Made by a program: the position numbers and the translations under genes. The notes under the pieces are model-generated. The model was not told where the DNA came from, made no database searches, and saw only the letters and a program-made list of their open reading frames with translations. A stretch of DNA of 64,000 nucleotides. It comes from Daedaleopsis sinensis (taxonomy: Eukaryota; Basidiomycota; Agaricomycetes; Polyporales; Polyporaceae). Location of the stretch: contig CM066300.1 in assembly GCA_033807695.1 (NCBI GenBank), positions 558,001-622,000 of the forward strand. The letters are read 5' to 3'. Shown here in pieces: positions 23,784-35,302 of this stretch (positions within the stretch are counted from its first letter, which is position 1; each line of letters opens with the position of its first letter).

Positions 23784-26700
23784 ATGTTGAAGTCCGCACC
23801 CCTCAGTCCTCTCAGCCCGGACACGGTTCTTGGAGCCATCATGACTGATTCACCTGAGGCTCGCTCTCCTACCTTCTCGCCTCCCTCGCGCTCAAGCTCG
23901 AAGGCATTGTCGTCCGGAGACGACACCCTCGCCGGGGACGACCTTCCTGACCAGCGTGTGCGCTTTCGATCCGCGTCAGTCGCGCTAGACGCCGCGTCAA
24001 CAAACTTCAACATCTACCGCAGGCGAAAGGACCGGAAAGCGACAACAGGTATGGTGGCATGTTGCAGTCACGTCTACGTGATGCTGACATGCTCTCATGG
24101 CAGATGACCGCCTGCTGGCCATCAACACCGAGATGGACAATATCGCGACGATAATGTCTCCGATGTCGTCGGGGATGGAGGGAAGCGCGATGAGGATCGC
24201 TCAGTACGGCACTAATGTTGAAGGATTGCCAGAGCTCCTCAAAGTTCTGCAGGACGTGGCTCAGATACACCCGTTCATCGCGCGTTCGTCTCTATCCTCG
24301 TACTCTCAAGATTGGAAGGGCTTACTGTGACGCAATGTAGTTGCCGTTGGCGCATTTAAGGTCGCGATCGAGCTAGATCTCAAGCGACGGGAGAACGACA
24401 AGAAAATCGGACTGCTATTCCTTGAGATGCGAGATATGATGACGGCACTCGTTGAGTATGTCTCCTCGCCTGACAGACATAGTTTTCCATTTGACCGACG
24501 GTACCCCTCAGGCTCCAAAACGTGGAAGACGGTCCGAGCCACGTAGGCAAGGACGGTAAGACGATCCAAGCGAGGCTGGAGGGGCTCGTCAATATGATGG
24601 TGGACGACATCAAGGAGTGCGCAAACGCGTGCGACGCTTACGCAAAGAAGCGACTTTTCTCGAAGGTCCTTCAGGGTCTCCGGTGGGACGACGTCATGCA
24701 GCAGTTCGTGCGACGGTTCAACAAGCGGAGGGCGGACATCGAATTTGCGCTGGCTATACATCTCGGAATGAATATAGACATCGCACATCGGAAGCTGGAT
24801 GCTCTGGATGCGAAGTGCGTCCCCCTTCTCACCTTCTCAATGTGCCCGCTGATCCATCCTTGCGTACTACAGGATGGAACGCATAATCACAATGCTCTGC
24901 CAGACTGTCTCGCCAGAGCAGCGTGATTTGGCGGCACTTGTTGAACGGCGAGGAGGCCCAACCGCGGTTCTCGCAGACGACCAGCTGCTTGCGAGCATGT
25001 ACAGGGACCGCTCCATTGCTAGCGCTGCTACTCCTACCACGAAGCTATCCCGCAGGCAAGGCACGATGGACTGGCAGGCCTTGAAGGCCGAAATTGTGGA
25101 TGACCCGGATATTGCCGTCGCGAACAACATGGAGACATTCGAGAGGAAGTTCCAGATGCAGCAACAGGAGCTCGCAAATGAGGTGCGCCAGATCTTGCGC
25201 CACCACGGCGATCTCGTCGTGAACGCAGTCACTGCGGGACCACACGAGAAAATCGTCGACTCTGTGAGTATCTCTTTAATTGACAGACCGCGGATGGTGC
25301 TCTCAGTGATCATCTTCCTATGCGAATCTCTAGGACTTGCGAAACATCTGGAAGGAGATGGTGAGTACGTTCGTGAGGCTCTTGAGCGTACATCCAGCTT
25401 AACAATGGGATCTTCTTGATAGCGATGGCGTGGAAACGTGAAGGCGCGACACTTCGTATTGGCCCTGCGAGACTACTGCCTGGAGAAGCTTGACAAGCTC
25501 AGGAAGAATGAGAAGACGTTCGACGAGTATCCCACGAATGTTGCCGAGCAGGATGAGTGGACACTGGAGTACATCAATGTCACCCGGCTGCAGGCTATCA
25601 TCGAAGCATTCGACGACGACGCGTCCGGGTTCATTACGGTCGGTGAAGCAAATGCGTTCACTACCGCACGCCCGACTGATTGGAGGTACGTGTTCGCCCC
25701 TCATCTCGCAGAAATGTAGGAAGCTCATACGGCTATTCTTAGTCTTCTCCACTGGATGGCTTATTGGGCAATCGGTAATGTCCTCCGCTCACCACGGGGT
25801 CTCCTACCTGCCTTTCTGACACACCGTAGGCTGGCAGATGGCAATGACACATTACGTAGTCGAGATCGACAGCCTGCTCGAGAAAATGTTCGCGATCAAG
25901 TCGTCCGTGCTCCCCGCCAATCGTCGCTTCGTCGAGCGCTACCTCGACAGCGTCTGGTCTTTTGTCACAGAGCTTACCTCAGGGTTCAGACGGGCGGAGT
26001 GGAACGATACCCTACAGGAGAAGTTTCAGGCCTACGTCTCAGCCGAAGAAACCAAGATGCGGGCACAGTTGGAGATCGTGCGCTATGACATCGACGCTGC
26101 GGATACTCTCCTTCTGATCACAGGTCCCGGAAGAATTGAGAAGGTGCGGATTCGAAGTCATGAGAAATTTCCAGGTTCCCGATTGCTCATTGCATAATTC
26201 ACTAGCATCTTTTCCTGCTGCTGTATCTGCTCTTGAAGCGCGACTTCGAGATCTTCCGACTAGCGCGCACTACAGTCCTTCATAAGGATGAGCTATGGGA
26301 CTCCGCGAACACTCTCGAGTGGGTATTTCACGCAGTGAGCGACCGTCACAACGACCTAGAAAGTACGCGAACGGCCATCTGGGTAAATAATAGAACCATA
26401 AGCTGATCGTGTTCACAGACCTGTTCAAGCAGCAGAACCACGAACCGACCCAACAATTCCAAGTGTTTGCGTTCGAGTTGGTGAGTGCAGTGCAGCAGTC
26501 ACCTGCATGTAACTGCTCAACGTGTGTACAGTTCAAGTACTGGCATGATTCGACCCCGCTGTGGTCCCTTGACAGACTTCGCGAGTCTCGCTACGTCGAT
26601 TCCGTTTACAGCGACGGCGAGCACGACGAAGATGTCAGTCCCGGTGACATACTCAATCACGCGATCGAGAACACCGACGATCCTCTCATACTCCCTGAAT

Positions 26701-28408
26701 GGGTCGAATCAGTGGATGACAGACACGCCCAGGACTCGGTCCAAAAAATGTGCGTCTAAGACTTGGATCGAACAAAGAAGCATGCTGACCAACTGACTCC
26801 CGCTCAGCTTAGGCCATTGGTGCGGATTCCTCGGACAAGATGGGTTGTTTCCCTCGGAACCCATGCTATCCCTTCATCTGCACGCTGCAACCTCTAGAGC
26901 CGGACAGTTCATCGCTTCTGGGAGCATTCCGTCTGGTACTAGGTGGAAGCTCGTCGGCATGGTCAAAAATGAGCCTGACCATGAGTCTGCCGCGCCATAC
27001 ACATTCACCGTCACCTACGCTGCTCGCCTCTGGCCACGTCGTTTCCACGGCACCCTGAGCGACGACGGGCGCGTCTTCTCTGGTCGATGGGCGTGCACGT
27101 CGAACAACGAGAGCGGCACCTTTTTCTTCAAACGTCTCACCTGCGACGCGATGCGCTTCTGGCCGCTATTTGAGACTATGAACCTCAAAAAGGCTACACC
27201 AAAGGCGCTCTGGGAGTTCGCACTACGCGCTGTTCGGGACCAGGTCCGGCGGCAGCTTCTGTCGCGCTCCCGTCTGGACGAGCGACAGGACAACCGGCAA
27301 CAGTACCTTCAAATCATCCGAGCGGAGGGGGCTCTTCGCCATGTCAGCGGCGAGGATCTCGAAGCCGTACGACGCTGCTACCTCAGCATGACTCCTTCGG
27401 AAGCTCGGTACTACTACATGATCTACGAATACCGACAGCGCCTGATCCCGAAGCACTAGTGAGCGACTTGGCCCTGCTGAGCTTCTAGGAGTACTGCTGA
27501 CAGGGGTCCAGTGGCGTAACGTGTGCTCACTGTCGCGCAACAATCTCTGGAGCTCGATACATCTGCCTAGACTGCCATGCGCCTCGCCTGACGGTCGACC
27601 TGTGTGAGAAGACGGACTGCGTGGCTGCAATTGTCGGGCCTGACCGCAGACCGGACCTGCCCTCGCCGCACTTGCCCTCCCACCGTCTTCTCAAGCTGAG
27701 GAAAGTCATTCACCGGCACCGCGAGTTCGGCGGCACTTACCGCGCGGCGCACGACGGACTCATCAGGGCTGAAGCAGCACTGTCCGATGCCAATGGGATT
27801 CAAACCTGGGAGGCCCCCGACGACCTGCAGAACGGGCTGGGTCACGAGCCTACTACTACTATGATGCCTAACGCCGTCATCCGTGAACTGTTGTGCATCG
27901 GGTGTCGTATTCCGGTGTCGCGACCGTGCTGGTACTGTGTCGAGTGCGAAGGTGTGTGGGCTGCCTCGCGTCCGAGTCGTGACGACTGTTTTCAGGCCAT
28001 CTGACGATGTTCTCAGACGACGCGTTTATTTGCACCGCATGTGAAGCAAAGAACGTCTTCATCAAAGGGAAACACAAGTTGGCCCACGCGCTCGTCTTCT
28101 GTCAACCACCTCGTGAAGAGGGCCCGGCCGAGCTCGGCCGTCCGCTGTGGTTTGAGAAGAGGATGAGCTCACTGGAGACGAAGTTCGACACGATCCTGCG
28201 CGAGTCCACCCTACGCTTCGATGCGTTGGACAAGAAAATTGGTAATCTTGACAAGGCCTCACGTCCAGTGAGTGATAATCTAGACCTACCGCCGGATTCT
28301 TCCGCCGACGCAGTCCTTCGTACGAAGATGGAGCACTTGGACGAGCGAATGGGGAAGATAGAGACCTTACTTGAGACTTTGCTTGAGAAGCTTGGTACGA
28401 TTATGTGA
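23784..28408 (+). CDS. EF-hand / double ZZ-like zinc-finger protein with N-terminal helical domain (copy 2)
   Basis: This plus-strand paralogue of the 16.6-21.9 kb gene keeps the same domain order. Visible parts are: disordered Ser/Pro/Asp N-terminus; helical region (LLKVLQDVAQIHPFIA; KRRENDKKIGLLFLEMRDMM); a helix pair (DIKECANACDAYAKKR); a helix around NNMETFERKFQMQQQELANE; a canonical EF-hand loop DDDASGFITVGE at 25612-25647; the SLLHWMAYWAIG block, a separate small exon; helices ending GPGRIEK; the beta-rich domain (YTFTVTYAARLWPRRFHG...CDAMRFWP) near 26,990-27,170; ZZ-like cluster 1 (CAHC...ICLDC...DLCEKTDC) near 27,520-27,620; cluster 2 (CIGC...CWYCVEC, then FICTACEAK) near 27,890-28,050; and a C-terminal coiled coil ending at 28408. 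No frameshift was seen, so it appears intact. The role is unknown; predicted Ca2+ and Zn2+ binding suggests a regulatory or adaptor protein. Confidence 0.82.
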
Positions 28409-28798
28409 AGGACAATATTGTCACTGGCTCAGCAGTTTAGTCTGTATAGCACGTTTTAGAGCTCATGTTTGTCGTGGCGACACCGATACGGAAACTACAT
28501 ATCACCGCCGTCAACATCCGAAAGAACACTATGGACGAGAGAAGTCTTCAATGAAGATAGCTAAGCCAGCTGGTTACGATCCGAAAGCGAATTCTCTTCG
28601 TGGATTTTGCCTAACATGCCAGGGAAGCAAGACGGTCGAAATACTGCAATCGCATTGCAAACCGCCAAACCAAACGAGATATGTAATTACAGAAGCTGGA
28701 TACAGAGATCGACGCGGACATCTAGAACAGCCGATGAGTTACAGTAAACCAGTAAAAACCAAAGATGAACGAGCCTCCGGACCTCGGCTTCCGAATTA
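28409..28798. other. Convergent intergenic region
   Basis: This 390-bp stretch lies between the 3' ends of EF-hand copy 2 and the O-fucosyltransferase-like gene. The plus-strand open frame across it has no ATG-led, domain-bearing product and I treat it as non-coding. Confidence 0.5.
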
Positions 28799-30787
28799 AT
28801 GATCATCCGCGCCGGCGCGCCCCCACTTCACCATCCGCGTCGCGCCGTCGTTCCACTCCGTGACCCGCCTCCTCGCCATATGCGAGAACGTCGAGTGGTC
28901 CGTGCCCACGAAGCCCAACGCCATCGACTGGATGACCGCGTCCATGACCACCGGGTACCAATTCCCATGTTCCTCCTCCGTCCGCAGCGTCCTGTGGTCG
29001 ACGGCCGTCCACCCGTACGCCTGCACGCCCTCCCACCACCCCGGGTCCTTCTCGTCGCTCGTCACGAGCACGTGCTGCACAGCGACGCCCAGCCGCTCGT
29101 GCAGCTCCGCGCGCACCTCGCCCACGCGCCGCGCGATCGCGGACAGCGGCGCGAAGCAGTCCTTCTTCGGCACGTCCCCGCAGTAGATGCGGAAGTCGCC
29201 GTGGCGGACGTGGATCGCGATGAACGGGGGGATGGGGGCCTCGCGCGGGAGCCCGAGCAGCGTCCGCAGGTAGCCGCGCGCGAGCTCGGCGGTCGGCTGG
29301 GTCCAGTGCGCGTGGCGCATGACCTCGCGCCACATCGGCGAGAAGTCCTTCTCGGACTCGAACTCGAACGGCTGTTGCGTGCGTGTGCCCAGGTCAGGCA
29401 CTGCGAGCTTGGGGGAGTTGGGAGTGCGGAGCTGCTCACCTCGAGCGCACATGCGTAGTAGAGGAAGTCGTAGCAGAGAACGTGCTCGTCGGGCGGGAGC
29501 AGCACGCCGCGGTGCTCGGAGGGCCGCGTCGGGTTCTCGTCCGGCTTCGCGAGCACGTCCGCGCGTCCATTCGGGAACGCGAGCTTCGCGAGGGCCCAGA
29601 ACGACGAGTGCGAGTCGTGTTCGTACCCGGGGATAAGTTTGACTGACTGCGGGGCCCTCGTGTACGAGATATCTGAACGAGAACGAGGGCTCGCGCGTGA
29701 GTCGTCAGTGAGCGTAAAAGGGAGGCGCAGGGCGCACCGAGAGCGAGGACGACGGTGGAGTAGCTGACGCGAACCGACTTGATGTGCATATCGTTTATCT
29801 CCATGATGTTCCAGCACCCGAGCTCGTCGTAGACTTGCTCCCGCTCCGCCCGCGCGATCTCCTTCAGCTTGTGCCACTCGACGATGGGGAGGTTGAGCGC
29901 GACGGACATGCGCGGGACGTCGAAGATCTCGGAGAAGGGCAGCGGCCGCGTCGCCCCGCCTTCGATGACGGAGGTGAACGGCGGGAGGAGGGGTACTCTG
30001 TCCGTGATCTTCGCAAGATAGATGATATTGCCCTGAGGACGGGTCAGCACCCCTCAGTCGAAGAGCCAGGCTGACCCGGCCGGTCGTAGAAACCCACCAT
30101 CGTGATCTGATCGTTGGCTGAACGCAAAACATCAGGCAAATGTGGCATACACGTGTAGAGGCGCACTCACTGAATCCAGCGGATATGAAAGACGTCAAAT
30201 ATTTCGTATCATTCCGCAAGCTATCTGTAGTGTAGACAAACTATGTGTGAGACGAGTTCGGAGATAAATTTTCTGTCGGTGGTATAAAAGGACATGGGCG
30301 CACCTTTGATATGCAGAGTCGGGACGATGCCGTCCATATCCATGACAGTGCGCAAATGCGCAGGCAATGCGCTGTCCACGACCTCGGCAGCCTGTGTGGG
30401 CCGCGCGGTAGGTGGTAGGTCGAAGCCTTCGGGCACGGTCACGGACACTGGAGGATACGTCCGTTGGGGAGAAGGGGTCGTCGATGGCTTCGCTCTCAGT
30501 CTCGTATGCTTCGGCGGAGCAGACGGCCGTTCGAAGACGCTATCGAGACGTCCGAAGAACTGTGCCACTGTCCCGGCGAGGGTAACGAGGACCAAGAATA
30601 TGACATACCGCCGACGGAATGGCGGCTTGAAGCACCATGCGAGCCGTTTGTGGGAGGACGGTCTCTTGAATGGTTCTGAGCTGTTAGGGCTCCATGAGGG
30701 CTGAAAGCCAGGTAAGAGAGGGCCTGCCGATCCCGGGTCATCGTAGCGGGTGTCTGAGCCGGAATCCTCTTCAGAATAGTTCGCCAT
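28799..30787 (-). CDS. Type II membrane O-fucosyltransferase-like glycosyltransferase
   Basis: The minus-strand gene starts at 30787 (MANYSEEDSGSD) and ends at 28799. After a short cytosolic tail rich in Ser/Asp there is one membrane helix (YVIFLVLVTLAGTVAQFF, near 30,550-30,610). A Pro/Thr-rich stem follows, then the catalytic region split over several exons (LPFSEIFDVPRMSVALNLPI; KLIPGYEHDSHSSFWALAKL; CYDFLYYACALE). The last exon holds FIAIHVRHGDFRIYC, which fits the H-x-R-x-G-D nucleotide-sugar motif of the GDP-fucose O-fucosyltransferase superfamily, and VLVTSDEKDPGWW plus GTDHSTFSHMARRR, also as in that fold. The layout is that of a Golgi/ER lumenal transferase. Donor and acceptor are not proven. 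Exon borders near 29,440, 29,660, 29,730 and 30,040 are approximate. Confidence 0.78.
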
Positions 30788-32195
30788 CCTAGCTGTTCTG
30801 GCAGGATGAGCGTATGGGGGTCGAGGGCAGAAGCGAAGTGAGCAGGGAACGGGTGGGGGAACGGGTGAATGGTGTTGTAAGGGGAGCTAGGGATGGGAGG
30901 TATATTAAGGGGAACATGTTGCGTTAGGAGGAGGTTTTTGAATGAATGAGAATGTCCAATTCCGAGTCCGCTCCACCACTGAGCGCTTGTTATTCCACCG
31001 CGGCGGTGCGCGCCAAGCGATGAGGCGCTCGGTGCCTGTGGTTCCAAAGGTACGACTGAGCACTCAGTAAGCACGTGCTACAATGTTAGACTGAAAGCCT
31101 CTCACAGATAGTTAGTCTTTAAACTCTTGCGAGCAATAAACCAACCAAGTGGCGAGGAGGGTGAATTAGAGCAAACTGCTTATCGGCTTCGATCCGGGAT
31201 ACTAGAGGTCCGGATCCATGTTTCTATAAGGTCGTTAGAATGTTTCTCTGAAGTGTGTGTCGCCTAGTACCTACGGGATCCACCGTTCCATGACACCGGC
31301 CGAGACAGAGCAAAGCTCATGACCTGGGTCTAGACAATCGGGTTGACGAGGACTAGAAGGATGGACCGTTCATCGCACGCCGCATGCACACTCCGTTGGT
31401 CCCCCGGGTGTAACGGGTTACGGCCTCCCGAGCCTTGTGTCACTATCGCTAGTAGATTCGGGGAGTTAGCCTAAAATGTCTCGCATCATCCACGAGCATA
31501 GACGAGCATCCACACGGGACGTACGGTGGCTACTAGTGGCTACCAGTCCTTATGTTGACGACGTAAATGCTACTTATTTTGCACTGAAGCTGTCGCCGCT
31601 AAAGAATGGTGAATTGGAGGTGCTACTTACGTCCTGGCACTGCCACACAAACTTGAAGCTTGAAGCTTGAAGGCCGGCCCGAGGACTAGGATCCTCAGTG
31701 GTGAGAATGTACATATAGCCTGAGTACAGTGTAGTTCAATCGTTATTGGCGATGGTAATGGCTAGCTCTGTTGGGCTTGCCCAAGGAGTTTAACGCTCAA
31801 TGTAGGTGCAACTAGCGGTCCTGTAGGGACTGTTCAAAATAGTCTAGGGTAACCTACGAGGATGCAATGTGAGTAAATGTGTATGAGGCCAGTTGGCAGG
31901 CATCGGGTGCAGAAAAGGGCACCGACCGTTGCCCTTGACGTGTTCGAAGTGATCCCGCAGCCGAAGAGAATCCTTGCTGGGGATCCAGCAAAGCATGAGG
32001 CTTGAAGCCGAGGTATGAGAGGGCATCTATACCGAATGCACTATGGATACACATGCTAATGTACGAAATATTAGTGATGTGATGGGGGGCGCACGCACAC
32101 GGAGAATGAGAAAGGCGGATATATCGTACGTGTCCGGGAGCAGTCATGAACGTTAACGGTCGTCTGAGACTGCAAGACGACTGCCCCGTTGCTCA
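30788..32195. other. Intergenic region with short TTGAAGC repeat
   Basis: About 1.4 kb between two minus-strand genes. It should contain the promoter of the glycosyltransferase gene next to 30788 and the 3' flank of the ISA gene near 32195. A short tandem TTGAAGC run (three copies) lies near 31652-31670. No coding gene or RNA gene was recognised. Confidence 0.45.
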
Positions 32196-33007
32196 TTAAG
32201 ACCCCACGGTGAAGGACTCGCCACACCCACACGCGTCCTTGATATTCGGGTTCTTGAACGCGAACTTCGCACTGCATATGCATATGCGTCAGCAGCCAGC
32301 TCCGGCCAGCACGATGGGGGTACGCACCTCAGCCCGTCCTCCTTCCAGTCCATCTCGCTCCCGATGATCGAGAACAGCGCCTTGCTGTCTATCAACACCC
32401 GCACCCCGTCCTGCTCCACGACCTCGTCGAACTTCGCCGCCTTCTCGACGTACTCGAGGTGGTACGACAGCCCTGCGCAGCCCTTGTTGCGCACCCCGAT
32501 GCGGATCATCTGCGGCGTCGGGCTCTTGAGCAGGTTGCGCAGACGCTCGACTGCCGTCGGGGTCTGGGGACCGCACGTCGTCAAAACGTGCAGAGAAAAG
32601 AGTACTGTTCCATTCTGCGTACGTACCAAAGAGATGGCGGCCTTCGAGGCGCGGATTGTAGGGCGCGCACGCTCCGCCTTCGGTACTGGAGGTGGTCGCG
32701 CGGCGACTTGGGGGGACGCAGCGTTGGGCGACAGCGTCTTTGCGGTAGGAGGCTTGGACGACGTTGCCGGGACGACGACTGGGGGTGTCTCGCCTAGTAG
32801 TGGGGATGTCGGCGTCGCGGACGATGTCGATGCTGCTGCTGATGCTGGCAGCGGCGGCACGGGGCGGTCATGGGAGAGCGCAGACATCATCGCATGGCGG
32901 TGGCTAGGAAGATGGACGACGAGTCGTCCTCGGGAAGACGACGGAGCAGAGAGGAAGAAGGAGGTAGGAGCATGTGCCCGCTGCATGCGTGCTAGTGTGG
33001 AGGCCAT
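32196..33007 (-). CDS. Mitochondrial iron-sulfur cluster assembly protein, IscA/HesB family (ISA1-like)
   Basis: Three exons (33007-32627, 32563-32328, 32271-32196) join in frame to about 230 residues. The C-terminal half is a standard A-type Fe-S carrier: MIRIGVRNKGCAGLSYHLEY with the first conserved cysteine, then NPNIKDACGCGESF with the C-G-C pair that completes the cluster-binding triad. Such proteins help assemble [4Fe-4S] clusters in mitochondria, acting with ISA2 and IBA57. The N-terminus is Arg/Ser-rich and lacks acids (MASTLARMQRAHAPTSFFL), as in a mitochondrial presequence. A Pro/Ala/Thr-rich linker of about 90 residues follows, longer than usual. An in-frame upstream ATG exists at 33118, but it would add acidic residues and spoil the presequence, so I prefer 33007. 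Confidence 0.9.
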
Positions 33008-33889
33008 GTTGAGGTCGGAGCCGAGGCCGATGAGCGGGGACTCGAGCTCGTCGTGGTGGTCGGTGTCGGAGGTGTGTCGGACGATGTCTTGAGCGACGTG
33101 CCCCACAAGGTTTGTCATGAATTACGAGACGTAAGTGGCAGTAATCCGTTACGTAAGCACTGGGGCGAGTCTCTTTCAGCCAATCATGAGGCGATGGTTT
33201 GGTCTGGCCCAAATCCAGACTTATCCCGACGCAGTGAGCGCTAGTGAGCACCGACTCGAGGCCTCGTCCTGCCTCGATCCATTTGACTTTCTTATCCACC
33301 ACTGCCATGGCTAGTCCCTGCCTGCTATTATCGCCATCTTTGACCACATACACCTGCTTGTCTGCGACAAAAGCCAAGCAAATCATCAAGGCACTGTACC
33401 GGAGCTGGGTGGCAGAGTTTGGATAGGCATACGGCTGATCATTGGATAAGAAGGATGTGCAGATACACAGAACGTGAGTACTGCACTACACTGTACTGGA
33501 AAGCTATCTTGCATCTTGAGGCGGCACTTGTGGACCAACTGTGCAAGTCGCGACAATACGAATCTAGAGGTACGCGTTGTACTTTGAATTACGCATGGCC
33601 TGCCGTCGGAGTCTAGTCCTCGAATTCAAGACTTTAGCTTTATGCTTCTCTTAGCTATAGCCCGCTATATCGCCCGGTCTGCTCAGGTCTGGCAGTCTGC
33701 TGCCTTCTTGCTGCCTTCGAAGTTCGTCTATGGGGCTCGTGATGCCCGCCAAGCGCGGAGGTATTCGGCCGACAGCGCGAGGCACTGGCTTTGACCAGTA
33801 CTGACTCCTGTCGCCCCCCCTCTCTCTATCTTCTTCGTATCTCTCGTTACTCTCGTATCGTCAGAATCTCTGCAGCTCCTCTCGTCAAA
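33008..33889. other. Divergent intergenic region (ISA / PNPOx-like promoters)
   Basis: An 880-bp stretch lies between two genes transcribed away from each other, so it should contain both promoters. The bases just before 33890 are pyrimidine-rich, as is common before fungal starts. Short ORFs here have no recognisable product. Confidence 0.45.
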
Positions 33890-34927
33890 ATGGGCAAGTT
33901 CTACGACAGTATCCCCCCCGACCTCGTGCCCTGGATGCTCAAGCAAGAGATGTTCTGGGTCGCGACCGCGCCCCTCAGCCCGGACGCGCACGTCAACGTC
34001 TCGCCCAAGGGCGTGCGCGACTCCTTCCACTGCATCTCCCCCACACGCGTGTGGTACCAGGACCTCACGGGCAGCGGCGTCGAGACCATCTCCCACCTGC
34101 GCGAAAACGGCCGCATCACGCTTATGTTCAGTGCGTTTGACGGCCCCCCGCGTATCGTCCGTCTGTTCGGCACAGGTATGTATTCGTATAGTTGATACAA
34201 GGATCCCTGGCTAGGTGTATAAGACTCTTGTATGATCGCACTATCGCTGGCCTCCCCCTGCTCGGTATCGATGCATACCAACCACGACCGAATGGAGGGC
34301 AGCCTATTGTCAGGGATCCACCGAGACCAAGTAACTGGTTCGCTCATCATCGTCACATCCTGCAGGTACCGTGCACGAATTCGGCACACCCGAATACGAG
34401 CAGCTCATCCCTCCCGAGCATCGCCGCCCAGGCTCACGCGCCGCGATCGTCATCGACGTGCACAAAGTCGGCTCGGTACGTACCTTCCCAACGTCTCTCC
34501 TCCGCCTCCACGCGTACATTTCCGGATCCGCAGCGCGAGCTAACACCCCACGCAGTCGTGCGGGTACGCCGTGCCCAACTACGAGTTCCGCTGGCACCGC
34601 CAGGCGCTCCTCGACTACTTCGTCGCGCGCGAGCGCGCCGACCAGACCCACCCCGACGCAGATAAGGGTCTGAAGGCGTACTGGGCGGAGAAGAATGCGC
34701 GCAGCATCGACGGGCTGCCCGCGCTCGCCTGTGCGCCGCAGGCCGCGTCGACGCCCGCTACGACCGACGCCATGAAGCGCGCGGGCGCGTCCGAGGGCAG
34801 CGTTTCTCACTCTGTCGTGGCTGTGGTCCAGGATCGGGACTGGGGGCGCATGCGCGAGTGGGTGGTTGCGTTCGCGCTGGGGGTGGTTGTCGCTGCGGTG
34901 TATGTAAGGTTTGCGGGTGTGGTTTAG
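33890..34927 (+). CDS. Pyridoxamine 5'-phosphate oxidase-like FMN-binding protein with C-terminal membrane anchor
   Basis: Three exons (33890-34175, 34366-34475, 34556-34927) give 255 residues in frame. The N-terminal domain is a PNPOx-like split barrel: FWVATAPLSPDAHVNVSPKG, HLRENGRITLMFSAFDGPPRIVRLFGTG and CGYAVPNYEF are hallmark stretches of this fungal family. Members bind FMN and are thought to act as oxidoreductases, but the substrate of this subgroup is not established. The last 30 residues form a hydrophobic helix (WVVAFALGVVVAAVYVRFAG) that suggests a tail anchor. The ATG at 33890 starts the conserved MGKFYDSIPPDLVPW beginning. Confidence 0.85.
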
Positions 34928-35302
34928 GTCTGCGATGTCCGGTACAGTTTGCCGCGCACCTTCAAGATTCAAGCTTTAAGCTTTAAGTTTAACCTACTTA
35001 GTTGAGTTCCCAATCGGGTTATGTAGACGCCGAGGACAAATCGTTCTCATTTGCGCTAGTCCAAGTTGATCGCCTCATACACCTCCTGCAGGCTCTTGCA
35101 TCATGACGGAGCCGTGAGTCAATAGGAAATGCGCATCTCTCCTGCGTGGACACTACGGCAGTCCGAGACCGCCCCTTCTCCTCAATTCACCCGATGCCAG
35201 CGGCCGCGAGTGCAAGATTCTCCCACATTCGCGCTACCAGTCTGCGTTATGCTCAATTTGGGAGTCGTTACACGGATGAAGCTAGTATGCGTCACTGCAA
35301 GA

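Noticed and set aside
29062..30219. Long minus-strand frame of 385 codons overlapping the glycosyltransferase gene
   Set aside because: It is a shadow frame: the glycosyltransferase motifs are in other frames of the same strand joined by introns.
31145..31200. A-box-like and B-box-like words (TGGCGAGG, CTTCGATCC)
   Set aside because: No acceptor stem pairing and only a partial T stem; probably chance.
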